From positions 1 to 35,318 of the IMG/VR virus record IMGVR_UViG_3300044825_000106: 35,318 nt of DNA. One strand, written 5' to 3'. The first letter of the stretch is position 1. Every line of letters starts with the position of its first letter. Under the pieces are notes generated by a model that saw only the letters and a list, made by a program, of their open reading frames with translations, was not told where the DNA came from and searched no databases. The position numbers were made by a program, and so were the translations under genes. Below, piece after piece: positions 1-6,238 of the stretch. Source of the stretch: a virus.

Positions 1-69
1 ACGCACACCATTAAGTGCGTTGGTAGCAACGGGACCAACTACTACATCATGGTCAGCACCACGGCTTAA
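1..69 (+). CDS. C-terminal fragment of an upstream phage gene
   Basis: An open frame enters from the left edge and stops at the TAA at 67-69, leaving 22 codons ending in YYIMVSTTA. The next gene starts directly after the stop, as usual in this operon. Too little remains to assign a family. Its position just upstream of small virion-associated genes suggests it belongs to the head or tail block (inference). Confidence 0.6.
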   Translation, partial: THTIKCVGSNGTNYYIMVSTTA

Positions 70-291
70 ATGGAGATCACTAAAGAGTATTTGCTCTCAG
101 AGATCAAAAACATGGAAAAGCAACGAGACCACGCACATGATGTGGCCGTTGCAGCCCAGGCGGCGATCGATGTGTTGCAAAGTTTAGTGATGAGAATGGA
201 GGCCCCAGAGCCTGATGCAGTAAAGTTATCAGACCTTGGGCTTTCAGATCCAGAACCAATAACGGAGAAGCCAAATGGGAATGCAATATGA
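70..291 (+). CDS. Small coiled-coil phage protein, unknown function
   Basis: 73 residues. The first 45 or so form a charged, Ala-rich helix (EIKNMEKQRDHAHDVAVAAQ) expected to be a coiled coil; the last 25 are acidic and Pro-rich. Small proteins of this shape recur next to head genes in uncultured marine and freshwater phages, but I know of no assigned function. The ATG directly abuts the previous stop, with no clear Shine-Dalgarno, so translational coupling is likely. Its end overlaps the start of the next gene by 17 bp. Confidence 0.65.
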   Translation: MEITKEYLLSEIKNMEKQRDHAHDVAVAAQAAIDVLQSLVMRMEAPEPDAVKLSDLGLSDPEPITEKPNGNAI

Positions 292-589
292 TGTAAAAGC
301 GTCTGCGCCAAGAACTAGCGATGGGCAGATGCAAGATGCGGCGGCCGCCAATAACCTTGAGCGAACCCGTATCAAGACAATTTATGGAATCTCTGGGACC
401 ACAGCGGGTAGCGTCAAGTTTTACAACGGGACCAGCGCCAGTGATCCATTAATTATTACCGTCAACACCCCCGCAGCGGCTAACTCAGGCACTTTCTGGT
501 TACCACTACCAGGAGAGGGATTGTTGGCTGAAAACGGCGTGTATCTCGATATTACGGATGCCGCCTCTGTAATGATCATCTACGGGTAA
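275..589 (+). CDS. Small beta-rich probable virion protein
   Basis: 104 residues. After a short N-terminal segment the protein is rich in Thr, Ser, Gly and Val in a pattern expected of a compact beta domain (GTTAGSVKFYNGTS, then a hydrophobic VMIIYG end). GGAG at 264-267 lies 7 bases before the ATG and supports this start over the in-frame ATG six bases later. It resembles small beta-sandwich proteins encoded near the head genes of related environmental phages; a decoration or head-completion role is inference. I cannot name a family. Confidence 0.7.
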   Translation: MGMQYDVKASAPRTSDGQMQDAAAANNLERTRIKTIYGISGTTAGSVKFYNGTSASDPLIITVNTPAAANSGTFWLPLPGEGLLAENGVYLDITDAASVMIIYG

Positions 590-592
590 AAA

Positions 593-1330
593 ATGAACAA
601 TGAAAAAGGTTACTCGTTAGCAGGACGGAAGCTCTTCATAGCTTTGCCGGCCTATGACTTCAAGGTGTCTTTGAAGCTGGCCATCTCGCTTGCTAAATTT
701 GCCCAAGAAGCTCCCAAACATGGGATTGATATATCGATTGGCAGCATCTGCGGCTGCTCGGTTGTATCCAGGGCCCGTAACCTTTTGGTGCAAGACCTTA
801 TGGAATCCAATTGCACCGACCTGTTGTTCATTGATGCAGACATTAACTTTGAGCCAGACCATGTGTTTCGACTCATGGCATGGGTTTCTGAGCCGTATAT
901 TGGGATTGCAGCTGGCGTCCCACGCACCCGTAAGACCGATAAAGTCTACATTGCCACCTTAGACCAAGATGAAGAAGGTCTAACCATGAGCCCTATGGGC
1001 CTGGTAAGGGCAAAACGGGTGGCTACAGCCTTTATGATGGTCAAAAGAGAGGTTTTTGAGACTCTCATTAACGCTCACCCCGAGTGGAAATACGATGATG
1101 TCAACACAGGACGGCATTTACACGCTGTTTTTGACTTCAAAGTAACTCCAGAAGGCTACATGGGCGAAGATTTTCTGTTCTGCGACCGTGCTCGAGAGCA
1201 TGGATATGAGGTTTGGATTGATCCAACCATCAAATTAGGCCACATGGGCGTCCAAGAGTACGAAGGAGACTTCGGAAAAGACGTTTTGTACCCAATGATC
1301 AACCCAATACAAGGTCAAAGGGTGGCGTAA
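593..1330 (+). CDS. GT-A fold glycosyltransferase (family 2-like)
   Basis: 245 residues. An N-terminal beta-alpha unit (KLFIALPAYD, residues 13-22) is followed by VSRARNLLVQDLM and then LLFIDADINF, whose DAD at 81-83 is the metal- and nucleotide-sugar-binding DxD of GT-A enzymes. A second acidic motif (GYMGEDFLFCDRA) near residue 197 fits the usual catalytic-base region. It should transfer a sugar from a nucleotide sugar in the cytoplasm; the acceptor is unknown and could be phage DNA, a virion protein or host surface glycan. It shares architecture with the enzyme at 10893-11573, so the phage carries two related copies. It overlaps the next gene by TAATG. Confidence 0.85.
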   Translation: MNNEKGYSLAGRKLFIALPAYDFKVSLKLAISLAKFAQEAPKHGIDISIGSICGCSVVSRARNLLVQDLMESNCTDLLFIDADINFEPDHVFRLMAWVSEPYIGIAAGVPRTRKTDKVYIATLDQDEEGLTMSPMGLVRAKRVATAFMMVKREVFETLINAHPEWKYDDVNTGRHLHAVFDFKVTPEGYMGEDFLFCDRAREHGYEVWIDPTIKLGHMGVQEYEGDFGKDVLYPMINPIQGQRVA

Positions 1331-1620
1331 TGGCTAAAAAGGGCATGGGAATCGCTACATCAGTCAAATCCGGCAATTTTCGGCCTACTAAGTCCGGTGC
1401 TGGGATGACAAAAAAGGGTGTAGAGGCATACCGGAGGGCAAATCCGGGGTCCAAATTGCAAACAGCTGTTACTGAAAAGAGTCCGACCGGCAAAAGAGCT
1501 GCTCGGAAGAGTTCATTTTGCGCCAGGATGGAAGGGATGAAGAAATTAGCTAAGCCAGAAACCAGGCGTGATCCAAATAGCCGCTTAAATCAGTCGTTGA
1601 AACGCTGGAGGTGCGGCTAA
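1330..1620 (+). CDS. Basic small phage protein (KSGAGMTKKGVEAYRR family)
   Basis: 96 residues, very rich in Lys, Arg and Ser. It carries the motif KSGAGMTKKGVEAYRR followed by NPGSKLQTAVT and a later SFCARMEGM, which I recognise as a conserved small-protein family of environmental tailed phages (possibly the one catalogued as DUF6321; number not certain). Function is not established. The strong positive charge suggests nucleic-acid contact or packaging inside the capsid (inference). The ATG overlaps the stop of the upstream glycosyltransferase by one base. Confidence 0.8.
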   Translation: MAKKGMGIATSVKSGNFRPTKSGAGMTKKGVEAYRRANPGSKLQTAVTEKSPTGKRAARKSSFCARMEGMKKLAKPETRRDPNSRLNQSLKRWRCG

Positions 1621-1871
1621 TGGAGATGATGTTATGGAACGTGGTGCTAAGCGCTATCGTAGGTCTAATGATGTTCATGCTTAAAGGCAAGATGGACGAA
1701 TTAAACCGGCTTAGCATATTGTTAAACCGTACTAGAGAGGAGGTGGCCCGTGACCACATCACTCGTAAAGAAGTTGACGACAAAGTTGACAGGATTGTGG
1801 AGCGTTTTGATGACGGCTTTAAAAGGCTTGAAGTCAAAATTGACAAATTGGCTGAACAAGTTAAGGGGTAA
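1620..1871 (+). CDS. Single-pass membrane coiled-coil protein
   Basis: 83 residues. Residues 4-21 form one hydrophobic segment (MLWNVVLSAIVGLMMFML); the rest is a long charged helix (RLSILLNRTREEVARDHITR, then KVDRIVERFDDGF) predicted as coiled coil. The ATG in TAATG was chosen; an in-frame GTG lies 9 bases upstream inside the previous gene. The family is common in environmental podovirus-like phages, where it may anchor to the inner membrane. A role in lysis or ejection is possible but unproven. Confidence 0.75.
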   Translation: MEMMLWNVVLSAIVGLMMFMLKGKMDELNRLSILLNRTREEVARDHITRKEVDDKVDRIVERFDDGFKRLEVKIDKLAEQVKG

Positions 1872-1874
1872 ATG

Positions 1875-2273
1875 ATGGCCGACACCAAATCCACCAGAAC
1901 CAAGATGTTGGAAGAAACCAAGGTCGATGAGAACGAAGATTTTATGACCCGCACGATCCGTAAAGGTATGCGTGGGGCAGCAATCGGAGCTAGTCGCCTG
2001 GCAGATAAGCTCGGCTTTACCCAGGAAGATGTCTACAAAGACAAAACCAAGGAAGAGCTCGAGGTAAAGAAAGCTGCTGGTGGAATGCTCAAGGATGTAG
2101 ACGCTGAATCTAACCCTGGCCTGGCTAAACTGCCTAAGCCGGTTCGTAACAAGATGGGTTACAAGCGCAGCGGCGGGTCGGTTAAGTACAAGTCCGGTGG
2201 CAAGGTCGGTTCTGCCTCTAAACGGGCTGACGGCTGCGCCCAGCGTGGCAAGACTCGTGGGAAGATGGTCTGA
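1875..2273 (+). CDS. Phage protein with Lys/Gly-rich ADG-RGKTRGK tail
   Basis: 132 residues from the second ATG; AAGGGG at 1863-1868 is better spaced from 1875 than from the ATG at 1872. The N-terminal half is a charged helical region with an AAIGASRLADKLGF segment. The C-terminus ends in KSGGKVGSASKRADGCAQRG followed by KTRGKMV, a motif that recurs at the ends of many unrelated small proteins in environmental phages and appears again in the next gene. The tail may be a nucleic-acid or packaging tag (inference). Function unknown. It overlaps the next gene by TGATG. Confidence 0.75.
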   Translation: MADTKSTRTKMLEETKVDENEDFMTRTIRKGMRGAAIGASRLADKLGFTQEDVYKDKTKEELEVKKAAGGMLKDVDAESNPGLAKLPKPVRNKMGYKRSGGSVKYKSGGKVGSASKRADGCAQRGKTRGKMV

Positions 2274-2644
2274 TGCCAGCTGTATCAGCCAAACAGAAGA
2301 AGTTGATGGACGCAGCCGCCCACAATCCGGCGTTTGCAAAAAAGGTTGGCATACCCCCTAAGGTTGCCAAAGAGTTCAGTCGTGAAAGTAAAGGAATGAC
2401 ATTCCAGAAAGGTGGAGAAATGAAAGATTCCAAAGCTATGGCCAAGAAAGAGATCGCTTTTATGAAGAAAAAGGGCGCTCCCAAGTCGATGGTCAAACAT
2501 GAGATGGCCGAATACGGCATGAAAAGTGGCGGCGGTGTTAAGAAAATGGCCGGCGGTGGTTTAGCTGCTGGGCATAAGTCAGCCGATGGGATTGTCTCCA
2601 AGGGCAAGACCAAAGGTAAAAAGATCTCGATGCGTGGCGGGTAA
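2273..2644 (+). CDS. Lys/Gly-rich phage protein with repeated basic tail
   Basis: 123 residues, about a quarter Lys or Arg. It opens with SAKQKKLMDAAAHNPAFAKK and KVAKEFSRESKGM, then has an AMAKKEIAFMKKKGAPKSMV helix. The end carries KSADGIVSKGKTKGK, a second version of the ADG-x-GKT-GK motif of the preceding protein. The AHNPAFAKKVGIP-type start is familiar from small structural-region proteins of environmental phages. Likely a virion or DNA-associated protein; no experimental function is known to me. Confidence 0.75.
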   Translation: MPAVSAKQKKLMDAAAHNPAFAKKVGIPPKVAKEFSRESKGMTFQKGGEMKDSKAMAKKEIAFMKKKGAPKSMVKHEMAEYGMKSGGGVKKMAGGGLAAGHKSADGIVSKGKTKGKKISMRGG

Positions 2645-2650
2645 GTAGCC

Positions 2651-2932
2651 ATGATCAAGAGCCGGGGGATGGGGATTATGAACCCATCCAAGATGCCCAA
2701 GGCCAGGACGATCACCCGTAAGGATGATCCGAACAAAGTAACTATGTTTAAAAAGGGCGGGGAGTCTAAGGTCAATGAAGCCGGAAACTACACAAAACCA
2801 GGGATGCGGAAACGCCTCTTTGAAAGTATTAAGGCTGGTGGAAAAGGTGGTTCCCCGGGGCAATGGTCAGCCCGTAAAGCTCAGTTACTGGCAGCAAAGT
2901 ACAAAAAAGCCGGAGGCGGTTACAAGGATTAA
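2651..2932 (+). CDS. Conserved basic phage protein (GNYTKPGMRKRLF family)
   Basis: 93 residues. The C-terminal two thirds contain GNYTKPGMRKRLFESIKAGG and PGQWSARKAQLLAAKYKKAG, a highly conserved signature seen in small proteins of many cyanophages and other environmental tailed phages. The N-terminus is a short basic arm. Function is unknown; charge and abundance suggest a nucleic-acid-associated or capsid-internal role. It sits in a series of four basic small proteins ahead of the first tail adaptor gene. Confidence 0.8.
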   Translation: MIKSRGMGIMNPSKMPKARTITRKDDPNKVTMFKKGGESKVNEAGNYTKPGMRKRLFESIKAGGKGGSPGQWSARKAQLLAAKYKKAGGGYKD

Positions 2933-3030
2933 GTTCCCTGTATACAACCGCCAGACGGATGGGAATGTTTTTGATTGGTTAATAGGTACGTCAACGGACT
3001 TTAGGCAGATCAGACAACGGGAACGCTGGA

Positions 3031-3282
3031 ATGAGTTTAAAAAAGCCGCAGAAAAGTCTAAAAGCCTGGACGGACCAAAAGTGGGGGACTAGGAGTGGCA
3101 AACCATCTACGCAGGGATCGAAGGCTACGGGGGAAAGATACCTCCCAGCCGCCGCCATCAAGGCGCTATCCCCGCAAGAGTATGCCGCTACTACTCGTGC
3201 CAAGAGAGCCGGAAAAGCCGCAGGAAAGCAGTTCGTTAAGCAGCCCAAACAAATTGCAGCCAAAACAGCAAGGTTCAGATAA
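3031..3282 (+). CDS. Conserved basic phage protein (KPSTQG-KATGERYLP family)
   Basis: 83 residues, strongly basic. The signature KWGTRSGKPSTQGSKATGER followed by YLPAAAIKALSPQEYAATTR and KQFVKQPKQIAAKTARF identifies a family widespread in environmental phages (I believe DUF5872, not certain). GGGA at 3019-3022 lies 8 bases before the ATG. The 98 bases before it (2933-3030) hold no credible gene start. Function unknown. The next gene starts directly after its stop codon. Confidence 0.8.
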   Translation: MSLKKPQKSLKAWTDQKWGTRSGKPSTQGSKATGERYLPAAAIKALSPQEYAATTRAKRAGKAAGKQFVKQPKQIAAKTARFR

Positions 3283-4026
3283 ATGACTACCTCTGGAAAT
3301 TTAGACTTTAATCTTGACCTGGCTAACCTGGTCGAGGAGGCATTTGAACGAGCTGGTGGCGAGATCCGGTCCGGTTACGACATGAGGACGGCAAGGCGTA
3401 GCCTGAATCTTCTTACCATTGAGTGGGCTAACCGGGGTATAAACCTTTGGACCATCGAGCAGGGTGAGATAGCCCTTACCCAGGGAACAATCACATACCC
3501 ATTGCCGGTGGACACCATCGATCTCTTGGATAGCGTGGTTCGCACACAGACCGGAATTGAACAGACCGACATCAACATTAACCGTATTAGTGTTTCTACC
3601 TACGCCACAATCCCAAATAAGAATGCTCAGGGAAGACCCATTCAAGTCTGGATTGACCGGCAGTCTGGGGCAAAGTACCCCATCAATGGGAACGAACCTA
3701 ATACGACTAACACCAGTACCGGGATTAATCCGCCAAACATTAATGTCTGGCCAGCCCCGGATCAGTCCAATTACTACACCTTTGTTTATTGGCGTTTGCG
3801 CCGTATACAAGACGCTGGGAACGGTCTAAACACCCAAGACATCCCATTCCGTATGCTGCCGTGCCTGGTGGCTGGATTGGCCTATTACATAGGTATGAAG
3901 ATCCCAGAAGGCCAGAATAAGCTCGATCGGCTTAAGCTGGACTATGAAGAACAATGGCTCCTGGCCTCCTCGGAAGACCGAGAGAAGGCTGCCGTGCGGT
4001 TTGCCCCAAGGCAGTATTTCTACTAG
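3283..4026 (+). CDS. Head-tail adaptor / tail tubular protein-like
   Basis: 247 residues, close to the usual length for adaptor proteins in this position. The N-terminus (LDLANLVEEAFERAGGEIRS, then ARRSLNLLTIEWANRG) is the helical entry typical of head-tail connector and tail tubular A-like proteins of podoviruses. The middle is beta-rich (QGTITYPLPVDTIDLLDSVV) and the end again helical (DYEEQWLLASSEDREKAAVR). It should form a ring between portal and tail in the virion. A second adaptor-like protein lies at 4817-5497. Assignment rests on pattern and context. Confidence 0.7.
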   Translation: MTTSGNLDFNLDLANLVEEAFERAGGEIRSGYDMRTARRSLNLLTIEWANRGINLWTIEQGEIALTQGTITYPLPVDTIDLLDSVVRTQTGIEQTDININRISVSTYATIPNKNAQGRPIQVWIDRQSGAKYPINGNEPNTTNTSTGINPPNINVWPAPDQSNYYTFVYWRLRRIQDAGNGLNTQDIPFRMLPCLVAGLAYYIGMKIPEGQNKLDRLKLDYEEQWLLASSEDREKAAVRFAPRQYFY

Positions 4027-4034
4027 GAGGCATC

Positions 4035-4472
4035 ATGTCCGGGCCGAAATTTGCATCTGGTAAGTGGGCGATAGCGGAATGCGACCGCTGCGGCTTCCGG
4101 TACAAACTTAAAGAGCTTCGTCAGCTGGTAATTAAAACCAAAAACATCAACCTTTTGGTCTGCCGTACCTGCTGGGAGCCGGATCAGCCCCAGCTGCAAC
4201 TAGGTATGTACCCGGTCTATGATCCCCAGGCCCTACGGAATCCACGGCGTGATAACTCTTACATCCAGGCTGGCTTAAACGGCATTCAGATCGATCCGTT
4301 AAATCTGCCCACAGATGACCAAGACGCCTTTGGAGAGCCCTCGGGCGGTAGTCGAATCATCCAATGGGGATGGAACCCCGTAGGCCTCAATAACCCCCTC
4401 AGACTGACTGGTTTGCAGGATAATTTGCAAGCACAGGGTAGTGTTGGGACAGTAACTGTTCAAACCTCTTAG
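4035..4472 (+). CDS. Zinc-ribbon virion-region protein with GSVGTVTV tail
   Basis: 145 residues. AGGAGG at 4025-4030 lies 4 bases before the ATG at 4035 and fixes the start. Two CxxC pairs, C16/C19 (CDRCGF) and C43/C46 (CRTCW), form a probable zinc ribbon. The remainder is Pro- and Asn-rich and ends in GSVGTVTVQTS, the short module that is repeated in the proteins at 6239-7504 and 16543-17364. That shared end suggests attachment to the same structure in the particle (inference). The family occurs between the two adaptor genes in related environmental phages; function unknown. Confidence 0.75.
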   Translation: MSGPKFASGKWAIAECDRCGFRYKLKELRQLVIKTKNINLLVCRTCWEPDQPQLQLGMYPVYDPQALRNPRRDNSYIQAGLNGIQIDPLNLPTDDQDAFGEPSGGSRIIQWGWNPVGLNNPLRLTGLQDNLQAQGSVGTVTVQTS

Positions 4473-4481
4473 GAGTAAATT

Positions 4482-4667
4482 ATGGAAAAAGCCGCAATGA
4501 AAAAAGTGGCCAGAGCTGAAGTCAAATCCCATGAGCGCAAGATGCACGGGAAAGGCTATCGAGCTGGCGGGAAGACCAACCTGGACATGAAGAAGATGGG
4601 ACGGAATCTGGCTAAGATTGCCAACCAAAAGTCGCCCATGATGCGTGTCCGTAAGACGGGGATCTAA
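4482..4667 (+). CDS. Small basic phage protein (HERKMHG family)
   Basis: 61 residues, about one third Lys/Arg. It has the pattern MKKVARAEVKSHERKMHG followed by KMGRNLAKIANQK, familiar from short proteins in tail regions of environmental tailed phages. AGGAG at 4471-4475 with a 6-base gap supports the ATG. Function unknown; it may bind DNA or act as a minor internal virion component. Confidence 0.75.
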   Translation: MEKAAMKKVARAEVKSHERKMHGKGYRAGGKTNLDMKKMGRNLAKIANQKSPMMRVRKTGI

Positions 4668-4669
4668 TC

Positions 4670-4816
4670 ATGCACAAATACCGTGATCCAAAGCCGGCCC
4701 CGCTGCCGCCAAATAACAATGGCTACCCAAACGCCATCCCGAACACACAGACCCAACGGACCCGTGGAACTAAAAACACGACCCGTGGGAACAGTCACAG
4801 CAAGAAGATGGGCTAA
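4670..4816 (+). CDS. Very small basic protein (RGTKNTTRG motif)
   Basis: 48 residues from the ATG at 4670 to the TAA at 4814-4816, immediately before the ATG of the next gene. The N-terminus is Pro- and Asn-rich (PKPAPLPPNNNGYPNAIP); the C-terminus is QRTRGTKNTTRGNSHSKKMG. The RGT-x-T-RG pattern is common to tiny proteins beside adaptor genes in related phages. The frame exactly fills the gap between two genes, which supports it being real. Function unknown. Confidence 0.7.
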   Translation: MHKYRDPKPAPLPPNNNGYPNAIPNTQTQRTRGTKNTTRGNSHSKKMG

Positions 4817-5497
4817 ATGAACTACACGACCCTTTTTGAGACCATCAAGTCATACGTTGAAAATGACTTCCCAGATACCCAATGGACAGATACGGCGGGT
4901 ACTGGGACGGTTACCTTTACTCAAAAAGAACAGGTCGATACGTTCATACGCCAGGCTGAGCAGCGGATCTATAACACGGTTCAGCTCCCGGCTTTGCGCA
5001 AAAATGTGACAGGTAACTGCACCTCAGGGAATAAGTACTTGTCCATGCCATCTGATTGGCTGGCCATGTATTCGCTTTCCATCATCCGGTCTACTGGCGT
5101 CCAAGAGTATCTGTTGAACAAAGATGTGGAATTTATTCGGTCCTGTTTCCCCAATCCAACGGACACAGGAGAGCCGACTCATTACGCTATCTTTGATAAC
5201 AACACCATGATTCTGGGACCGACCCCGAACTCAAGTTACTCGATGGAGATGCACTATTACTACTATCCCTCCTCGATTGTGGATGTAAACACAACTTGGC
5301 TGGGAGACCACTTTGATTCAGCCTTACTGTACGGCTCTCTGCTCGAGGCCTATACCTTTATGAAGGGCGAAAAGGATGTTTTGGATAACTACACGGCTAG
5401 GTACGCAGAGGCCATGACCCTACTGAAACAGCTTGGCGATGGCAAGGATCGCCAGGATACTTATCGTTCTGGCCAGGTGAGGTATCCAGTAACATGA
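4817..5497 (+). CDS. Phage adaptor protein, tail tubular protein A-like
   Basis: 226 residues. The opening YTTLFETIKSYVENDFPDTQ and the segment QVDTFIRQAEQRIYNTVQLP are the recognised start of the phage adaptor family (I believe DUF6682). A beta domain follows (KYLSMPSDWLAMYSL, MILGPTPNSSYSMEMHYYYY), then a helical end. Such proteins form the ring that joins the portal to the tail nozzle, like T7 gp11 or P22 gp4 in role. The ATG directly follows the previous stop. Its end overlaps the next gene by ATGA. Confidence 0.8.
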   Translation: MNYTTLFETIKSYVENDFPDTQWTDTAGTGTVTFTQKEQVDTFIRQAEQRIYNTVQLPALRKNVTGNCTSGNKYLSMPSDWLAMYSLSIIRSTGVQEYLLNKDVEFIRSCFPNPTDTGEPTHYAIFDNNTMILGPTPNSSYSMEMHYYYYPSSIVDVNTTWLGDHFDSALLYGSLLEAYTFMKGEKDVLDNYTARYAEAMTLLKQLGDGKDRQDTYRSGQVRYPVT

Positions 5498-5787
5498 TAG
5501 AAACCAAAGATTCTGGTGTTTTATTAGGGGGCGGAGTAATTGTCCGAACCACCAATAACCGTGGTTTCACCCCGGAAGAGGTAGCTGAACGGGCGGTAGA
5601 AAGAATTATCTATGTGGGCCAACAGACACACCCTGCTATTCGAGACCAGGCCCAGGCATTTAAAGAGCACATCCTTCATGTAGTCATTCACCACATGAAG
5701 GAAGCAATCAAAAACGATCGGGCAACCATCGCAATTCGTATGAAGGATGCAGGACATCCTGAACTCATTAAACTTTTGGAGAACTAA
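5494..5787 (+). CDS. Conserved helical phage protein, unknown function
   Basis: 97 residues. After a Gly-rich start (SGVLLGGGVIVRTTNNRG) comes an all-helical domain: TPEEVAERAVERIIYVGQQT, HPAIRDQAQAFKEHILHVVI, then HHMKEAIKNDRATIAIRMKD. I recognise the pattern from small proteins near neck genes in environmental myo- and podoviruses, with no known activity. It may assist tail or head completion. ATGA overlap with the adaptor gene suggests coupled translation. Confidence 0.75.
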   Translation: MIETKDSGVLLGGGVIVRTTNNRGFTPEEVAERAVERIIYVGQQTHPAIRDQAQAFKEHILHVVIHHMKEAIKNDRATIAIRMKDAGHPELIKLLEN

Positions 5788-5788
5788 A

Positions 5789-6226
5789 ATGGCATTTACC
5801 GGAAACTTTATGTGCACCAGCTTCAAAGTGGAGCTGATGAAGGGAATCCATAACTTCAGCGCAGCTGGTGGCAATACTTTCAAGCTGGCCCTTTACACCA
5901 ATAATGCCGCTTTCACGGCAGCCACTACGGCTTACACCTCGTCTGACGAAGTAACCTCTTCTGGTTCTTACACTTCAGGCGGCGGTACGCTGACCAATGT
6001 AGATCCGACCTCGAGCGGTACAACTGCATTTACCGATTTCAACGACATTTCGTTTACCACCGCCACGATTACGGCTTATGGGGCGATGATCTATAACGAC
6101 AGTGCTACGGGTGATCCTTCAGTGGTTATCCTGGACTTTGGCGGGGCTAAGACCTCCACCAACGGCACATTCCAGATCATCTTCCCGGCAGCAACGAGCT
6201 CGGACGCAATTATCCGAATCGCTTAA
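5789..6226 (+). CDS. Probable minor virion (tail/decoration) beta protein
   Basis: 145 residues, rich in Ala, Thr, Ser and Gly. It begins MAFTGNFMCTSFKVELMKGI and continues FKLALYTNNAAFTAATTAYT, an opening I recognise from a widespread family of small virion-associated proteins encoded just before tail-fibre genes. The body is predicted beta. The ATG at 5789 was chosen over an upstream in-frame ATG inside the previous gene. The role is inferred from position and composition. Confidence 0.75.
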   Translation: MAFTGNFMCTSFKVELMKGIHNFSAAGGNTFKLALYTNNAAFTAATTAYTSSDEVTSSGSYTSGGGTLTNVDPTSSGTTAFTDFNDISFTTATITAYGAMIYNDSATGDPSVVILDFGGAKTSTNGTFQIIFPAATSSDAIIRIA

Positions 6227-6238
6227 TAGGGCGATGGA

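Noticed and set aside
1459-1472. CAAACAGCTGTTAC as another copy of the palindrome
   Set aside because: Two mismatches in the left arm and a different centre; its core is the common AACAGCTGTT word, so chance is adequate.
2933-3092. Possible small gene in the 2933-3030 gap reading FPVYNRQTDGNVFDWLIG and onward
   Set aside because: The open stretch has no ATG, GTG or TTG in frame after the previous stop and overlaps the well-recognised basic gene at 3031. The out-of-frame extension shares that gene's Lys-rich codons and is probably a shadow.
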